NCBI GenBank assembly: GCA_977006965.1
Contig: OZ345364.1
Span: 2,542,001 to 2,606,000, forward strand
From: Phymatolithon calcareum
Taxonomy: Eukaryota; Rhodophyta; Florideophyceae; Hapalidiales
Direction: 5' to 3'
DNA: 64,000 bases
A program made the position numbers and the translations under genes. Numbering within the stretch: position 1 is the stretch's first letter; each line of letters starts with the position of its first letter. Below the pieces are notes generated by a model. It was not told where the DNA came from and ran no database searches. It saw nothing but the letters and a program-made list of their open reading frames with translations. Below, piece after piece: positions 9,956-21,470 of this stretch.

Positions 9956-10471
9956 TTGGGAGCTTTTAAAAATAAATCAGCATATATCCCCCGTAAGTGC
10001 TTGACTCGTGTACGGGGAGCGCTCTCCGACCCCCAAGGACAGAGAAATATTTTTGTGCCTGCTGGGCGTGGGGACAACGCCGCCCTCTCCGCCGCCGCGG
10101 CTGTGCTCAACGTCAAACGTGTTGCAGTCCCTGAGACAATCCGCGTTGTCGACGGTGACACACTTCTGCCAGAACTTGACTTCCGCCCGGATATCATCAA
10201 AATAGACACACAAGGCCACGAGCTTCTCGTCGTGCTCGGCCTTCGAATATTTCTCGCCGACGCTCACGACGTGCTCGTTATTGCGGAAAGTGATCGCGGA
10301 CTCATGAGAAATTCAAGTGTTGACCCCCATCTAATCTGGAAGATGATGTTCAAGGATCTCGACTATAGCATTTATCTCCACGGTGCAAAGTTCAGGATTG
10401 TCAATAACGTTGCCAAGGTTTATGGAGTGCAAGCGCTCACCGAGGCACAGTTTCCCCAAATGCGAACATGA
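9956..10471 (+). pseudogene. FkbM-family methyltransferase fragment
   Basis: This open frame of about 170 codons has no proper ATG (the frame opens with TTG). It contains the FkbM-type methyltransferase signature: IRVVDGDTLLPELDFRPDII followed by KIDTQGHELLVVLGL, which fits the family pattern of a conserved D-x-x-KID-x-E/Q-G-x-E block ahead of the C-terminal strands. The N-terminal S-adenosylmethionine-binding strand and glycine loop are absent, so the copy is 5'-truncated. It starts 54 bp after the LINE stop, so it could be a fragment captured next to the retroelement or a host gene whose 5' end the LINE destroyed. FkbM enzymes O-methylate sugars or polyketides in known cases; the substrate here is unknown. 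Confidence 0.6.
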
Positions 10472-12209
10472 ATTTGTACTTTATCCGCGCCAGTAGCATA
10501 ACCAAACGAGCTCAAAATTTGAGCTTGTTTTGTGCACATCAAGCATTTTGTTTGAGCATGTTCTGCGTGAATTCCAGCATCTCCAGAACGTCACTAAGGT
10601 CGAAGTTGCGAACTGGTCTACAAAATATACGACTACGTCGTAGCTGCGTGGGATAAATTCTACATCTCGTTTGGTCTTGGCGTTCGTATTTTCTTAGACA
10701 AGATAACCCTAAATAGATCGTGAGCCTTTCTTTGGCTCCAGGCCTGGACTTACTTTTTTTGAATTTGGAATTTATTAACGCCGTCATAAACACGCATGAG
10801 ACTGCAAGGGAGATTCGTTCCGCAGCTACGCTGTAGCTTCTATAATCTACTCAACTCCGTGTAACCCTGGTTAGCGTCGTAGCCCTAGCTGCAAAAATCC
10901 TCCCCCGAAGAAAGTGGAGGGAAAAGCTTGGGGTCCACAGGTCATATTTCCTATGAGGCTCAGGGTCACAGCTCTATTGACGCGTTGTCTTGTCCATGTC
11001 GTCGTATAAGACGACGGTGAAGAAAAGAAATTTATCAAGAGCTTTTTCCGTGATGATAATCTCTTCTTATGTTCCGAAGTTTCCTAGACCTTGCTTATGA
11101 GAGTTGGTACAATACCACCGAACTTGTCTGCGAGAAGTGTTTTGCTAATTGGGGAGAACGACGGAATGTCCACATTCCGATATTTGACGGTGTCGTGTTT
11201 TCGGGAGTCCGATGATCGCCGGGAGGGACCCTGGCAGATCATGTCTCCTTCGTCTTTGAAGAGCACGTTCCCCAATGATTGTACTGTAACTCTTTGCTCG
11301 CGGAAGGTCAGCGCAGTCTCGACAAGGTTATGCAACATTGCCGATATGTCTCGACTAACGCATTGCAGTTCCGCCAACTCTCTTTTCTAGATTGGGAAAG
11401 CTAGAAGACTCTTTTTCTTCAATCTGGCTCGTTCCAGCATTTTGAGCGCTAGAACGAACCTCATGTTTCCGGCATTGTTTATTCGGCCAAGAAGACAAAG
11501 TCTGACAGAGCGGTTTTTCGCCATTGAATACTTGTGCGATAAACGTCTTCTCAACTTCTGCCATATGTAACACCCAACCTGCTCTCGTGTGGCTAAAGCC
11601 GGTCAACGGTCTTCAACATTGTTGGATATGAGATATCGAGACGGTTTCCTGCAGGGTATCAAAACAATGTATATCAGTTCCCCTGGGCGACCCCGAAATG
11701 GAGGCCCACTCGCGCACCGTACCTACACTCTATCAGCAGTGACCATTGCTCCCCTATGGAGGCATAAGCGGATAAATTCCTCTGTCTCACTTTGCTAACA
11801 GAAGGGGCGCCTTTGCGAGCACCTTTCGCTATCCCCACAAGGCAACCGAATGGACGCTGATGCAAACTGCGCTTGCTGTCCCTAGTAGCGCTGACGGTCG
11901 TCTGCGCCACGACTACCTGTTGGGTGCTACACCTCTCGCTGTTTCGGTAATTCCTCTTTGAAAACATTCATCATCTACATGGCCTTTCATTTGCTTCTCT
12001 ATATATACCGAAATAAAGGCAGCACCGCCGGAAAAGAAAACAACAAGCCGAGCGGTGAACTCGCCTCTCATATGCGCATTTGCCTCGCGTTGTGCTCAAT
12101 TCCATCTATCTCTCTGGACCGCTGTGAGGCGTTACACATAGCTGCTTCCACTAAGGAGAATAGAGTTTCTTTAGCATCATCGCCCGCAATGGGCTCGATA
12201 GCCGAGGTA
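10472..12209. other. intergenic stretch, no gene recognised
   Basis: Short frames on both strands (for example 11084-11377 minus, 11355-11606 minus, 11958-12320 plus) carry no domain that I recognise. Since a gag-like zinc knuckle lies just downstream on the minus strand (12210-12458), the minus-strand frames could be decayed LTR-retrotransposon polyprotein, but I see no protease, integrase or reverse-transcriptase motif. Confidence 0.45.
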
Positions 12210-12458
12210 TTACCCAAATATGGCAATTATTGCCGTCGATGTCAGGTGAGGGGTCTGTTCTTTCGCCGAGCAGCAAAGGGTCTCCCGGCTGTGGTCATCG
12301 AATTTCTGAATGCTTTCTAGGACCTCGATTGTGTCATCTTCATCGGCTACATATTCACTAAGGAACACGGCCTTCATAGAAGTTGCGACAGCCGTAGGAC
12401 TAATCATATCGCAATCTCGGAGGAAGTGTCTTCTGGATTTGCATCCTCTGCACAGCAT
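12210..12458 (-). pseudogene. gag-like CCHC zinc knuckle remnant
   Basis: An 82-codon frame opens with CRGCKSRRHFLRDC. This has exact C-x2-C-x4-H-x4-C spacing, the zinc knuckle of retrotransposon Gag nucleocapsid regions. An acidic linker follows (YVADEDDTIEVLES). No upstream capsid or downstream protease is readable, so this is interpreted as a fragment of an LTR retrotransposon on the minus strand. A cellular zinc-knuckle protein cannot be excluded. Confidence 0.45.
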
Positions 12459-12644
12459 GCAACACCATTCTTAAACGGGTTACCGCCATCCGGTGAACTT
12501 CGAAAAACTGGAACTGATGTCTCTGCCGAACTGGCGGAGTGCAACGGAAATGTCACTTAATAGATAATATGATAAATATTGTTGCACGACTTTTATACTT
12601 ATACTTCTATACACTATTAAGAAAAGTTCCGTTTTCCAAGCTTG

Positions 12645-12765
12645 CTACTAACGCTAACTTGCACAAGTAGTCTATAAAAGACGGCTAGCTTGCAAAGCTA
12701 ATTTGCAAGCTAGCTAAGAAAATCTGGCTTGCAAGCTATAGTTGCAAGCTAGCCCTTACTGCGAA
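12645..12765. repeat. nested palindromes of TTGCAAGCTAGC
   Basis: GGCTAGCTTGCAAAGC, TTTGCAAGCTAGCT, GGCTTGCAAGC and TTGCAAGCTAGCCC alternate on both strands within about 80 bp. Several mutually exclusive hairpins are possible. The block lies immediately outside the left inverted repeat of the 6-kb element. Confidence 0.7.
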
Positions 12766-12774
12766 GCTGTGGAG

Positions 12775-13150
12775 TTGTTAAATGCACAAGTTGGCACACT
12801 GCTGTGGTCGGGTTGTCCCCTGGCAAATGCCGAGGGCGCCGCGAAGCGGCGATCTTTATAGAAAAAGAATTGGATCAAAGGATAACTTGGCAGTATGAGA
12901 AATGGATCAATAGAAACTGTAATGCTTACAGTATAATTAGTGTAATGTAAGCATTTGTAAGCTCTATGCAGCGGTTCTAGGGTTTGCCGTTAGTGATCCT
13001 TCATGGTGTAAGTACGCATCGAAACCTTCGGTACTGTAATGAATGTAATGCTATCTATGAGGGTTTGCTGTAAATGCAAGCTGTAATGTCAATTTGAACG
13101 GAGCTAGTCTGATAGGAAATGGAGAGTATTATAGTGGCGTTGGACGCCAC
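12775..13150 (+). repeat. left terminal inverted repeat with TGTAATG clusters
   Basis: This is the left arm of the 6-kb element. It is rich in TGTAATG, TTACAG and TGTAAGC motifs in both orientations (at least eight between 12915 and 13095). Such dense, inverted short motifs are typical of transposase-binding subterminal repeats, although no protein partner is identified here. Confidence 0.65.
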
Positions 13151-13159
13151 AGAAGCTGG

Positions 13160-14960
13160 CAAAATAGTTTGGAAACTCTATATGAAGAATGCTGCCTATC
13201 CGAAGTAGAGGTCGGCAATGGAACATAAACCAAAAAGACCAAAAACCAACTTCGAACACCATTCAACAGAGATCATCCCACCATCGATTACTATTCGTGT
13301 TGGTACGAATATTATTCTACTCTACAAACTATCCGAAAATACAAGTAGGTTTTCTCGCGCCTTTTACGGAAGGCCATATCTGTGCTGTCGTTACTGCTTC
13401 GGAAATGCCTGCTTATTGAACCTTCCTGACTGTTCTGATGGACTGTACGAGGGCACCTGAGGGAATTCACTGTAAGAAACATCGTTGACGAATGCGGGCT
13501 CTATTCGTGGATCTACGGAAAAGGAAGCCTAGGGAAAGATGCCGGGCGCGGACTTCTTTGCTGACAGGCGCTGTTGATCCTCCATCACCATGATTTATCT
13601 GGCACAGGCTTCTTCGACATCAATAGAGATTCGTGCAGGATGCAACGGAAAAACGCTGATATAATGCTGCTCGTTAGATGGCATCAAGGAGGGGCGCATC
13701 GGTGGCATACTCCGTGCCGAGGAGCTGTAACATGGGCAATGCTTCACGCAGTGTCATGAGAGCGAACCCATGTGTTGTATGAATTCCTCGAGGATTAAAG
13801 TCCACAAATCTGGTATTCAACCATTACCTTAGAAGACGGTCTCGTCTTGCGGTGGAAATAAAGCGGTCTTAAAGGATTGCGAATGATTTCTGTAAAAAGC
13901 TACACGTAGCATTGGGCAGGACAAATTTGTGACAAAATATTGCTGAGTGCGAAGCGAACGTGCAAGCTATCATATTCTTCTTTATCCGCCAGATCGTGGG
14001 TTCGACACTTTGAGACGTAGGTCGCATGATGCGGCGCTAAATTCTCAGTAATAGCACCTGTTTCGTGGAATTGCTGGGGATGAGTGAGTCTAGTCCTTCC
14101 GCCGCTGAAAAGAGTTTGAGAAATTAACGTAGTTTCAACGCTGGGTAGGTAAATAGGGCACTGTTGCATGTAGAGAAAAGCTCACATATCGCTGTCGTAA
14201 CACATCCCATGGTGCTGAGGTGGGATCGACGAAGCTTTTTCAGAAGCCTTGTATCTTGCATCTTGAGCCACAGCAAGATCGCTTGTCGTATACTTCGAAT
14301 TCTAGACTAGACCAGAACTACCAGGATAAATATTCGGAGGTTTGATAAGAGGATCAACGGCGGGAGTGGGACGGTAGACACGGGGACATGGGACGCGGTT
14401 CAAGCCCGTCCCGGAGAGCTCAAAATCGCTCCATTGTCCGATATAGCGGCAGCGGGCTTGTCTAGAGCGTCTTATATCGACTTGACATTTTTCTCAGTAT
14501 CTTTCACTCGTCCATCGAGATTAGCGCGGTCACTTCCGACGAATGGTGCAGAAGCGGGTAAAGATGGATGTTGGGCGACTTGTTGGGGCAAAGTGGTCGG
14601 TGCTATTAGATGTAATATGTGCCCAGTGAGCTGGGTGCAAGAGTAATCGGGGTGAATATTTCCATCGGGCGGATAGGGACGATAGTAGAAGACTGCAGAG
14701 GATGGTAAATAGATGTGTTCCTTCCTGGTCGTCGAAATTAATGCCTTTAGTGCTTAACAATACTCAGAGTTCAGTCTCCGTTTAGAGCGAAAGCTTCGCG
14801 GTAGGAAAGAATAGTAGATTTTATTTCCGGAATGTTTTCCAGAAACATATCGATCAACTCGTGAATTTCCAGGTCAGTTGCGGTAAGGGCCATGACGGAG
14901 GTACAGCAGGAGCATTTCCTTCTTTCGAGGCAGCCGGCTGAAGCTGCTGGAAAGGGATCC
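13160..14960. other. interior of the 6-kb element, left part
   Basis: Only broken short frames are present. Frame 13218-13460 (plus) contains KTNFEHH, and frame 1013-1297 contains KNPFEHH in a similar context, so the two stretches may share an ancestor, but neither matches a family that I know. Nothing else is interpretable. Confidence 0.35.
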
Positions 14961-14968
14961 CTATAAGG

Positions 14969-15478
14969 TTGATTTGCAGTGCCGGAAACTGTGCTTGGCT
15001 CAGAACCCGGGTGTTCAGAGTCGTACTTTCAGAAGCAGAACCTCTTGTAGAACTATTAGACATTGTGCGAGTATTTCCTATAGATCTGAATCCAGATGTT
15101 TATTTTAAAGTAGTTCTTAGTGAAGGTACGGTGCTTCTTCCTGCCGAAATGTCGAGCAAAAAGGGGCTTGTTTTCGAAAGGCTTTGCACTTCAGGGACAA
15201 ATAAGCGTGTATGGGACGACATTGAGAATTTTCTGTCCGCTTCTGGTGCTTTCCGAGTTGAGGTAGTTAGCGAAAGTGCTATTATGACCACCATTGTTGC
15301 AGTATCCACACCAGTTCAATCCGTTCGGAGAAATCATTTTTCGATCGGGTGCGAACTCCGACGTGTTGAAGATAAGAAATGGTTTCGACTGCGTGTGCGG
15401 CGCTTGTGTATCTTCGACGCAAGACGTCGCTCATGGCGCTCCCTTGGGCTGGATAAAAAAGGGAATGTACGAGGCTGA
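14969..15478 (+). CDS. hypothetical protein inside the 6-kb element
   Basis: This is an open frame of 169 codons with no recognised domain and no membrane segment. It may be cargo of the element or a chance frame, because the opposite strand is also open over 15334-15867. The upstream region has no clear TATA element. Low confidence that it is expressed. Confidence 0.22.
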   Translation: MICSAGNCAWLRTRVFRVVLSEAEPLVELLDIVRVFPIDLNPDVYFKVVLSEGTVLLPAEMSSKKGLVFERLCTSGTNKRVWDDIENFLSASGAFRVEVVSESAIMTTIVAVSTPVQSVRRNHFSIGCELRRVEDKKWFRLRVRRLCIFDARRRSWRSLGLDKKGNVRG

Positions 15479-16144
15479 TGTGTACTAAACAAAGTTTGCG
15501 AACCGGGCTCGCAAAATTTCACCAGCACTGGCCGTTGGGGGCTGGTTATCGGATGAGAGGGAGCCTTGACGTAGAGTTGGTGGCGCGAAAGCACCACTGA
15601 ACTGGGATTACGATCGGGGAGGCGGCGGTGTTGGAGTGTAACACAGTTCTGGACTGATCGACGGGGCACCTCTAAGAAAATTTGTATTATTGAGGGGAAC
15701 GAGGCCAAAAAAGGTCGCAAGGGATGTGGGGGAGGTAGTGCACGTGGCCTTCTATACGGGTATGACGGCCCGCGCGGGACTTGGCGCGCAGTGCTCAGGA
15801 ATGGGACAGCCTTCTTATTTTTGAAGCAGACTCGGTGACACGGCGTACTCGTCGACGATCGCGGCACATGAGTGCAGCGCGGTAGACTGGATACACTGTG
15901 ATGGATTGAACTTACGATAGAGAGCCCAATTTTTGTTAGACGCTATACAGCTCAATAACCTGAAGGATACAAAGAAGGAAAACTCAGGGTAAAGAGGTAA
16001 TAATCGGACTCACTCTTGAGACAGCGACGTCTTCGCTTGGAAACAAACAAGATGCATCTAAAAAATTATTCAATACCTGCAGTCTACTCCAAAAGGCATC
16101 AGGGATGTCGAAAAAGTTCAAATTCGGCGGTTATACAGTTTAGA
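15479..16144. other. interior of the 6-kb element, middle
   Basis: No supported gene. The minus-strand frame 15334-15867 is proline, serine and arginine rich with no recognisable domain, and it overlaps the plus-strand frame that ends at 15478. Confidence 0.35.
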
Positions 16145-17345
16145 CACTCAACGTGTGCAGAGGTATAATGCTGTACACGGCGAGGACGACCGCCACAGCC
16201 TGGCACACAAAGAGGACGGGGGAACAATGTGGCACGCGGTGAAGGCGGAGATACAATGTGTCACAAGGCGAGGGTAGGGGCACAATGCAACACACTGTGA
16301 GGGCGGGTGTAGTAGAGTGCACTTTCGCCACCTATGGGATTTTTCGGCCCATCTGGCCCACTGGTCCATTACGGACCACCGTAGTAATTAGTGTATGACA
16401 CCTCGTAGATTAATCTGGACTTAGCTTCGCAGTAGTCGCTTTTCGTCTGACACTGTCAGTGTAGAGACGAGTACTTAAGCCCGTCGCCCGCAAGCTATGA
16501 TAAACAACAACCAACTTCCGGGTTAGCTTGGCTTCGCAGAGAAGGGCTTCAGGACCACTGTTGAGACTCTAGCGGTTATTGACCTTCTAGGTCCCCCACC
16601 TGAGCTGGCACTTCGCGGCAAGGAGTGCTACCTCCGACTTTGGCTGAGGCGCCGTACAGACCACTTCGGTCTTCGCCCGGTGAGTGACACCAATTCCACC
16701 TGGCGTTCCACGCCGCTCATCCCTCGCTCGCTGGTGAAACATACAGTCAAACCCTCGTGTACACGCTGTGCCCCCACACATCGCGCTTCGGGGCTGCAAT
16801 CACGTTGGGCAGGTATAGCGGATCCAACCGGGAATCCGCTATACTACAGCGGGGGCACAATACTGCACGCGACAGGAGCGGCGGATACACTATAGTGCGC
16901 GACGGAGCGGGGGCACAATATTGCACACGAAGGGACTGCGGGAAAATTGTAGCTCACGCGGGACGGTGGTGGGCACAATGTGGCACATGCGGGTCGGCCG
17001 ATACGTCAGAAAGTCCGGACCGCATATGTAGCAATGCTAATATTTAATTATAGCATGATCACTTAAAATGAATTGAACTTCCAAAATATAAAAGTATTTG
17101 ATTCCGACATGCATTTGAAACACGAGCTATAATTTTAATGTTAACTTTGCTATATAAAGGCTCCCGATTTATTGACGTACATTGTAGAACACACGGGGCG
17201 ATGGGCACGATGCAGAACATGACGGAGCTTCGGGCATAATTTTGCACAGTTGGGCAGCCGGTACAATGTAGAACACGCAGGGCGGCAAGCGCACTGTAAA
17301 AAACGACGGCAGAGGCGGGCGCAAAGTGGCCCTGGTCGACGCAAC
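16145..17345. repeat. degenerate tandem repeat of short hairpin units
   Basis: Three blocks (about 16145-16325, 16795-17005 and 17160-17345) contain diverged copies of a 30-40 bp unit with the core GGGCACAATGT(G)GCACACG(N)GGGACGG. Many units carry an internal palindrome such as CACAATATTGCAC or CACTATAGTGCG, followed by a GC-rich spacer. There is no coding potential that I trust. The blocks lie inside the 6-kb inverted-repeat element. Confidence 0.6.
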
Positions 17346-17780
17346 GTGCGCAATCGTACCAGGCTTGGTGACGAGCGCGCAGCGTGTCAGAGGCTTGTCT
17401 TGAGCTCGAGTTAATTCGCGAATAGCACGCAGCGCGAGAGATGACGGGAACCGGTGTGGGACGTTGGATGGACACCGCGAGGCAAAGGGCACAGCAGTAG
17501 TTTTCTTCCAATTCTTCTGCCGCTAAAATGGGCGAAGTTACAATCTGTAGTATATGTATCAGTCCGACGGCCACGAGAGCGGAACGGTCCAATTACATAA
17601 ACTACTATCAACATACGAAAGGTGTGTATATAGCGCTTGCAGTGCAATTATAGGAACATACGAAAGCAGCATCTATCATAAAGGAAAACAAGGACAACTG
17701 TAAGACAAGAAAATACTCTCCCAAAGCGCCCCATGGCACGAAATTAAAGGAAAAAACCGCCTCAGACTCTTCATCGCAAA

Positions 17781-17868
17781 CAGGCACACACGGGATTCGA
17801 ACCAAGTACTTCTCTCTTGGCCTCATATGCGAACCCCAAGGAAGGAATTTAATCACTACACGACAGGT
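17781..17868 (-). repeat. tRNA-like sequence (SINE head or tRNA relic)
   Basis: The minus strand reads a box-A-like GTCGTGTAGTGATTAAA followed about 45 nt later by a box-B GGTTCGAATCC. This is the order and spacing of an internal RNA polymerase III promoter. The T-stem pairs poorly and I could not build an acceptor stem, so it is not a functional tRNA. No second copy was found in the window. Confidence 0.4.
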
Positions 17869-18443
17869 GGAAATCAGAATATCAATACTTTCAAGGATAC
17901 GAATTGGATGAGCGGATATACCATGCACCTAAACTTAACGATTTTACGGCGTGCACAATTCTTGATTTAAGAATATTTTCCCCGACTCTTGTCACTGCAC
18001 ATGATTGAAAATGATTCGTAACTTATATACTTTTGGAGTATACTGCATGGTCTAGGTGCGAAAGAACGGAGTTGCGGGAAATCCGGTTTTTGGGTCTTAT
18101 ATGTAAAATGGAAAAAATTGAGCTCACCGTGAGAAGCACACTTCTTGGGAAGTTTTCCTGTGTGATATTACACGCTGCGTTGTTAGGAGCACACGAAAAG
18201 TTGGAAGACCTGGGCCAGAATAATGTTCCGTGCGCCACACCGTGGTACCGCACGGAGCTTCGCCAGTTGATGTCTCGCAGAACTTGCGAGAAAGCGAAGC
18301 ATCCAGCACCCGTGCCAGTGTTGGTGGGCTTTCCGGCATTGTTCTGATGCATTCACGTTGCTATCACATTCACCCCCAATTCAAATATCACGAATCGTTG
18401 CGAACACGCATGGCGATTCATGAAAGTGCATGGATATAGCGAA

Positions 18444-18832
18444 TTGCGGAGTCCAACGCCACTATCACACTCCTATATAACTAGCTCCCTTCAAATTGCC
18501 ATTACAGCTTGCATTTACAGCAAGCCCTTACAGATAGCATTACAGTCATTACACCACCGTAGGTTTCGATGCGTACTTACACCATGAAGGATCACCAAGG
18601 GCAAACCCTAGAACCGCTGCTTACAGCTTACAGGTGCTTACACTGTAACCACAATGGCGGCGCCTGCGGCGGACTAGGAAGCCGCTTCGCGGCTTCCAGA
18701 TTCTTCCATTGATTCATTTCTCATATTGCCAAGTCATCCTTTGATCCATTTCTTTTTCTATAAAGGTCCCCGCGAAGCGGCGCCCTCGGCGTTTTGCCAG
18801 AGAATAGTATGCCAACTTGTGTGTTTAACAAG
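18444..18832 (-). repeat. right terminal inverted repeat of the 6-kb element
   Basis: Inverted partner of 12775-13150, again rich in TTACAG and CATTACAG motifs. Between 18655 and 18710 it contains an insertion relative to the left arm (GGCGGCGCCTGCGGCGG and the palindrome GAAGCCGCTTCGCGGCTTC). Confidence 0.65.
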
Positions 18833-19864
18833 CCCACATTAATGTGCAAAACGGTATAACTTGCGCCGACTTTGGAAACCAAGAACGCGGTACACCGCTC
18901 GTAAAAATTCTTATCCAGATTTCATTCACATGATTTCAATAACATAACGGAAAACTTTTAAACAGTCTCTTCATCGAAAGAAAAGAAAAATGATACATTA
19001 CTTATATCACACGTCAAAGTCGGCAGTATAACTCCAAAACATACACGTTTGCTGATCTTCAAGTGGCGGGATAAGGGTCAGCATATTTTTGAATTGGCAA
19101 TATTATGTGGGATTCGGCAGTATAAAGTGGGATCTGCTCGAACTGCTCGGCCAAACTATCTCATAAAAATGTTTTTCACCCTTATACAGCCCTCGAAGTT
19201 TATATAAATCGATAAAAAATACGCCGATATAGTTCTAGACAACGATAAATGTTATGTTGAAAGCGCGGTGAACGGGATGCACCAATTTTCTCGGACTTTG
19301 TCATACGATCAAATGCAAGCGAATTGAACCAATAAATAGAAAACAAGCATGCTGTAAATGACACGCGGAAATTTCGCCGCTGTCATGATGTCGTCCGACA
19401 AGATCATGTAAACCGTATGATATATGATATGGTACAGTACTTGATTCGGTGGACTTGTTTCTGATTGCTGGGAACGAGTTTTTTGAGAAAGTAACTGCTA
19501 CGTAGATGGACAGGAAGACCTACACAGGGGCACCAGTCAATACGCTAATTTTGCGAAAAGGCGCAATCTACTCCAAGATCATTGAAAAAGCCATTTCCCG
19601 CAACTCCGAGTAATCTCCTCTATTCATAACTCCTGCGATGCACAAATGTGTAGTGATGCTTATGATTCGAATTCACTTCTCATATATCCTCTTTTTGAGT
19701 CGTTCCACAATGGGCATCCATTTAATGAGGATCGACTGTGCCAAGAGACCACCAATACTACAATGTGGAACTATTAGTCGATGGTATCAAAAATTAGAAA
19801 TTGTAGCCTGCGTCGAGAATACTATAATAAAAAAGGTTGATTTTAGATGAATGATGTAAGAGAG
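18833..19864. other. intergenic stretch, no gene
   Basis: AT-rich sequence with only short frames. The phrases GGCAGTATAACT, GGCAATATTATGTGGGAT and GGCAGTATAAAGTGGGAT near 19020-19130 form a loose repeat. No gene is supported. Confidence 0.5.
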
Positions 19865-19965
19865 TACAGTCGAACCCCTCTAACTGCAAAGTTTCGGGAC
19901 AGGTAGTACATTTTCTGTTGAAGGGGTTTTCCGGTCGAAGGGGTCCGTCATACAATCAAAATTCA
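19865..19965 (+). mobile_element. pogo-like transposon end (solo)
   Basis: TACAGTCGAACCCCTCTAA followed by TTGAAGGGGTTTTCCGGTC and GAAGGGGTCCG is the characteristic layout of pogo/Tigger terminal repeats, which insert at TA. No matching right end was found before the next elements, so this is a truncated copy. Confidence 0.5.
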
Positions 19966-20690
19966 TACGCTTTACAGTCAACTTACAGAATGTGGGCACG
20001 TGTTCTTCTGTCGAAGGCTAAGAATATAATATATTCTTATGTCAACCCCTTTTCCCTAGTTACGTTCCAAAAAATGATCGAATTTTGAAAAGAAAGATAC
20101 GAAAGTTATTTTTTCTAGCCCTATTTTCACACGATCAGCCATCTATCATAAACTCCTCACGTGAAAAATATCTTTAAAATTTGAAAAAAAATAATGGGCC
20201 TAATTTTTCAGGTTTGCAACCCACCGTTAAATGTGGATTTTTTCAGCACTTTTTGGTCGGGAAAGGCTTCTCGTTTGAAGTTTTGCAGGTTGTTCAGATA
20301 TAAGGTTTTCAGTTTAGTGCATTAATTCAACTCATGGTCCATCTCCCCCTCTTTTCGCGAAGACTGCAAACTTTATCGCAGTTTTCCGAGGATGAAAAAT
20401 CCAGCACAAATTCCCCGGGCGTTGTCTTCGCGTCTAAGCCTATTCTTACGACGGCTTTATAGACCCATGCTGCACTATATGAATATAGCATCCCAATTTT
20501 CGCAGCACAACATCCCGTTTCACAGTCACTGAGTTTTTCACTCAAAAACGGGTTCATCGAACCACGTCTGACGTAGTAATAAGCGCATCGGGATCCCGTT
20601 CTGCCCCAAAGGCCCTCATAAATTTCATTTCGCGAATAAATAAAGATTCTTTTAGATCACAAAAATCAGCTGCCCCTCATAGCACCGCTG

Positions 20691-20796
20691 GTTCTTCGTG
20701 ATCATTTTAGTAAATATATACGTGTCATTTTATTGCGAGGAAATTACTGAAATGATCACGTAGTTCCCCATGTTTACTAAATTGACCACGAAGAAC
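20691..20796. repeat. 106-bp foldback repeat with three-way pairing
   Basis: Arms 20691-20717 and 20770-20796 (GTTCTTCGTGATCATTTTAG and its partner) are inverted copies. The segment 20746-20760 is a second inverted copy of part of the left arm (CGTGATCATTTTAGT), so the left arm can pair with either partner. The right arm overlaps the start of the LINE endonuclease frame. Confidence 0.65.
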
Positions 20797-20799
20797 TCC

Positions 20800-21249
20800 T
20801 GGTGTTGTTTTCAACAAAAGTGGCGCATATCTACGCTGAACGTCCGTGGATCGCCTGAAACTCCGAAATACCTCGACCAATTGGTCTGGTACCACAACGT
20901 TGACATTCTTCGGATTACAGAAACCCATCTACATCCAGAAGGAAAAATTCGGGCGGACTACTATTTCATCAATGCTCCTCGCCCGCCCCCACGAAGAGGT
21001 ATAGGAGTGTCTCTCATCTTCCGAAACTCTTGTGGCGTAAAGCTCATATTCAACCACGCAGAGAAAAACGTCTAGCTCATAATAGCACAGATCGGGAAAA
21101 TCAAATGTGGCGTCGTCTACCTGTCTCCGAAATCCACGAAAGAAGAAACTGAGGAATGCGTAAGCATGATAAGCACACAGGCAAGTGGTAAGGAAATCCT
21201 TGCTGGTGATTGGAACGCTGTACGGGATTTTTATAAACTGTCCTTATGA
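20800..21249 (+). pseudogene. LINE endonuclease-domain fragment
   Basis: One frame runs through an in-frame TAG (21073-21075) and contains the order expected of an APE-type LINE endonuclease: the N-terminal STLNVRG (Asn motif), ITETHL (catalytic Glu region), then after the stop VVYLSPKS and ILAGDWNAVRD (the GDxN catalytic motif). It ends at a TGA near 21247. There is no reverse transcriptase downstream, so this is a 3'-truncated or rearranged LINE. It may be the same family as 8298-9902, but the domains do not overlap, so I cannot show that. Confidence 0.75.
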
Positions 21250-21470
21250 CAGCACATTTCTTCTTAGACCACTACCCTTGCAGTACTTCTATACTTTTAT
21301 ATTTCTATACCATTATGTTTTTACATGTTATGGCTAGTTACGTTGGTTCTTATTCCTTGTTGCTAGGTTGTAATTGTTACTTATAGTTGTGATAGCAACT
21401 TATAGTAACAAACCAGCTCCTTATGCATAGCTGCCAAAATACTCTAGACTATCAATATCTAGTGTGTAGA

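Larger units (their letters stand above)
12775..18832. mobile_element. 6-kb element with long terminal inverted repeats
   Basis: Sequence at 12775-13150 is repeated in inverted orientation at 18444-18832. Shared blocks include CACAAGTTGGCA(C/T)AC, CCGAGGGCGCCGC, TTGGATCAAAGGAT, CTAGGGTTTGCC, CTTCATGGTGTAAGTACGCA, TGTAAATGCAAGCTGTAATG and GGAGTCCAACGCCACTAT or its diverged form. Long terminal inverted repeats without a detectable transposase suggest a non-autonomous Mutator-like or foldback element. I could not identify a target duplication at the outer edges, so the exact ends are approximate. The arms are well diverged, so the element is not young. Confidence 0.7.

Noticed and set aside
15334-15867. 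Minus-strand 177-codon Pro/Ser/Arg-rich frame
   Set aside because: Composition looks like the antisense of GC-rich repeat sequence, and it overlaps another open frame. No domain or start signal.
16145-17345. CRISPR array
   Set aside because: The units are degenerate, have no constant repeat with unique spacers, and the DNA is eukaryotic.
17781-17868. Functional tRNA gene on the minus strand
   Set aside because: The stems do not pair well enough; kept only as a tRNA-like relic.
12775-18832. LTR retrotransposon with long LTRs
   Set aside because: The terminal repeats are inverted, not direct, so an LTR element is excluded.
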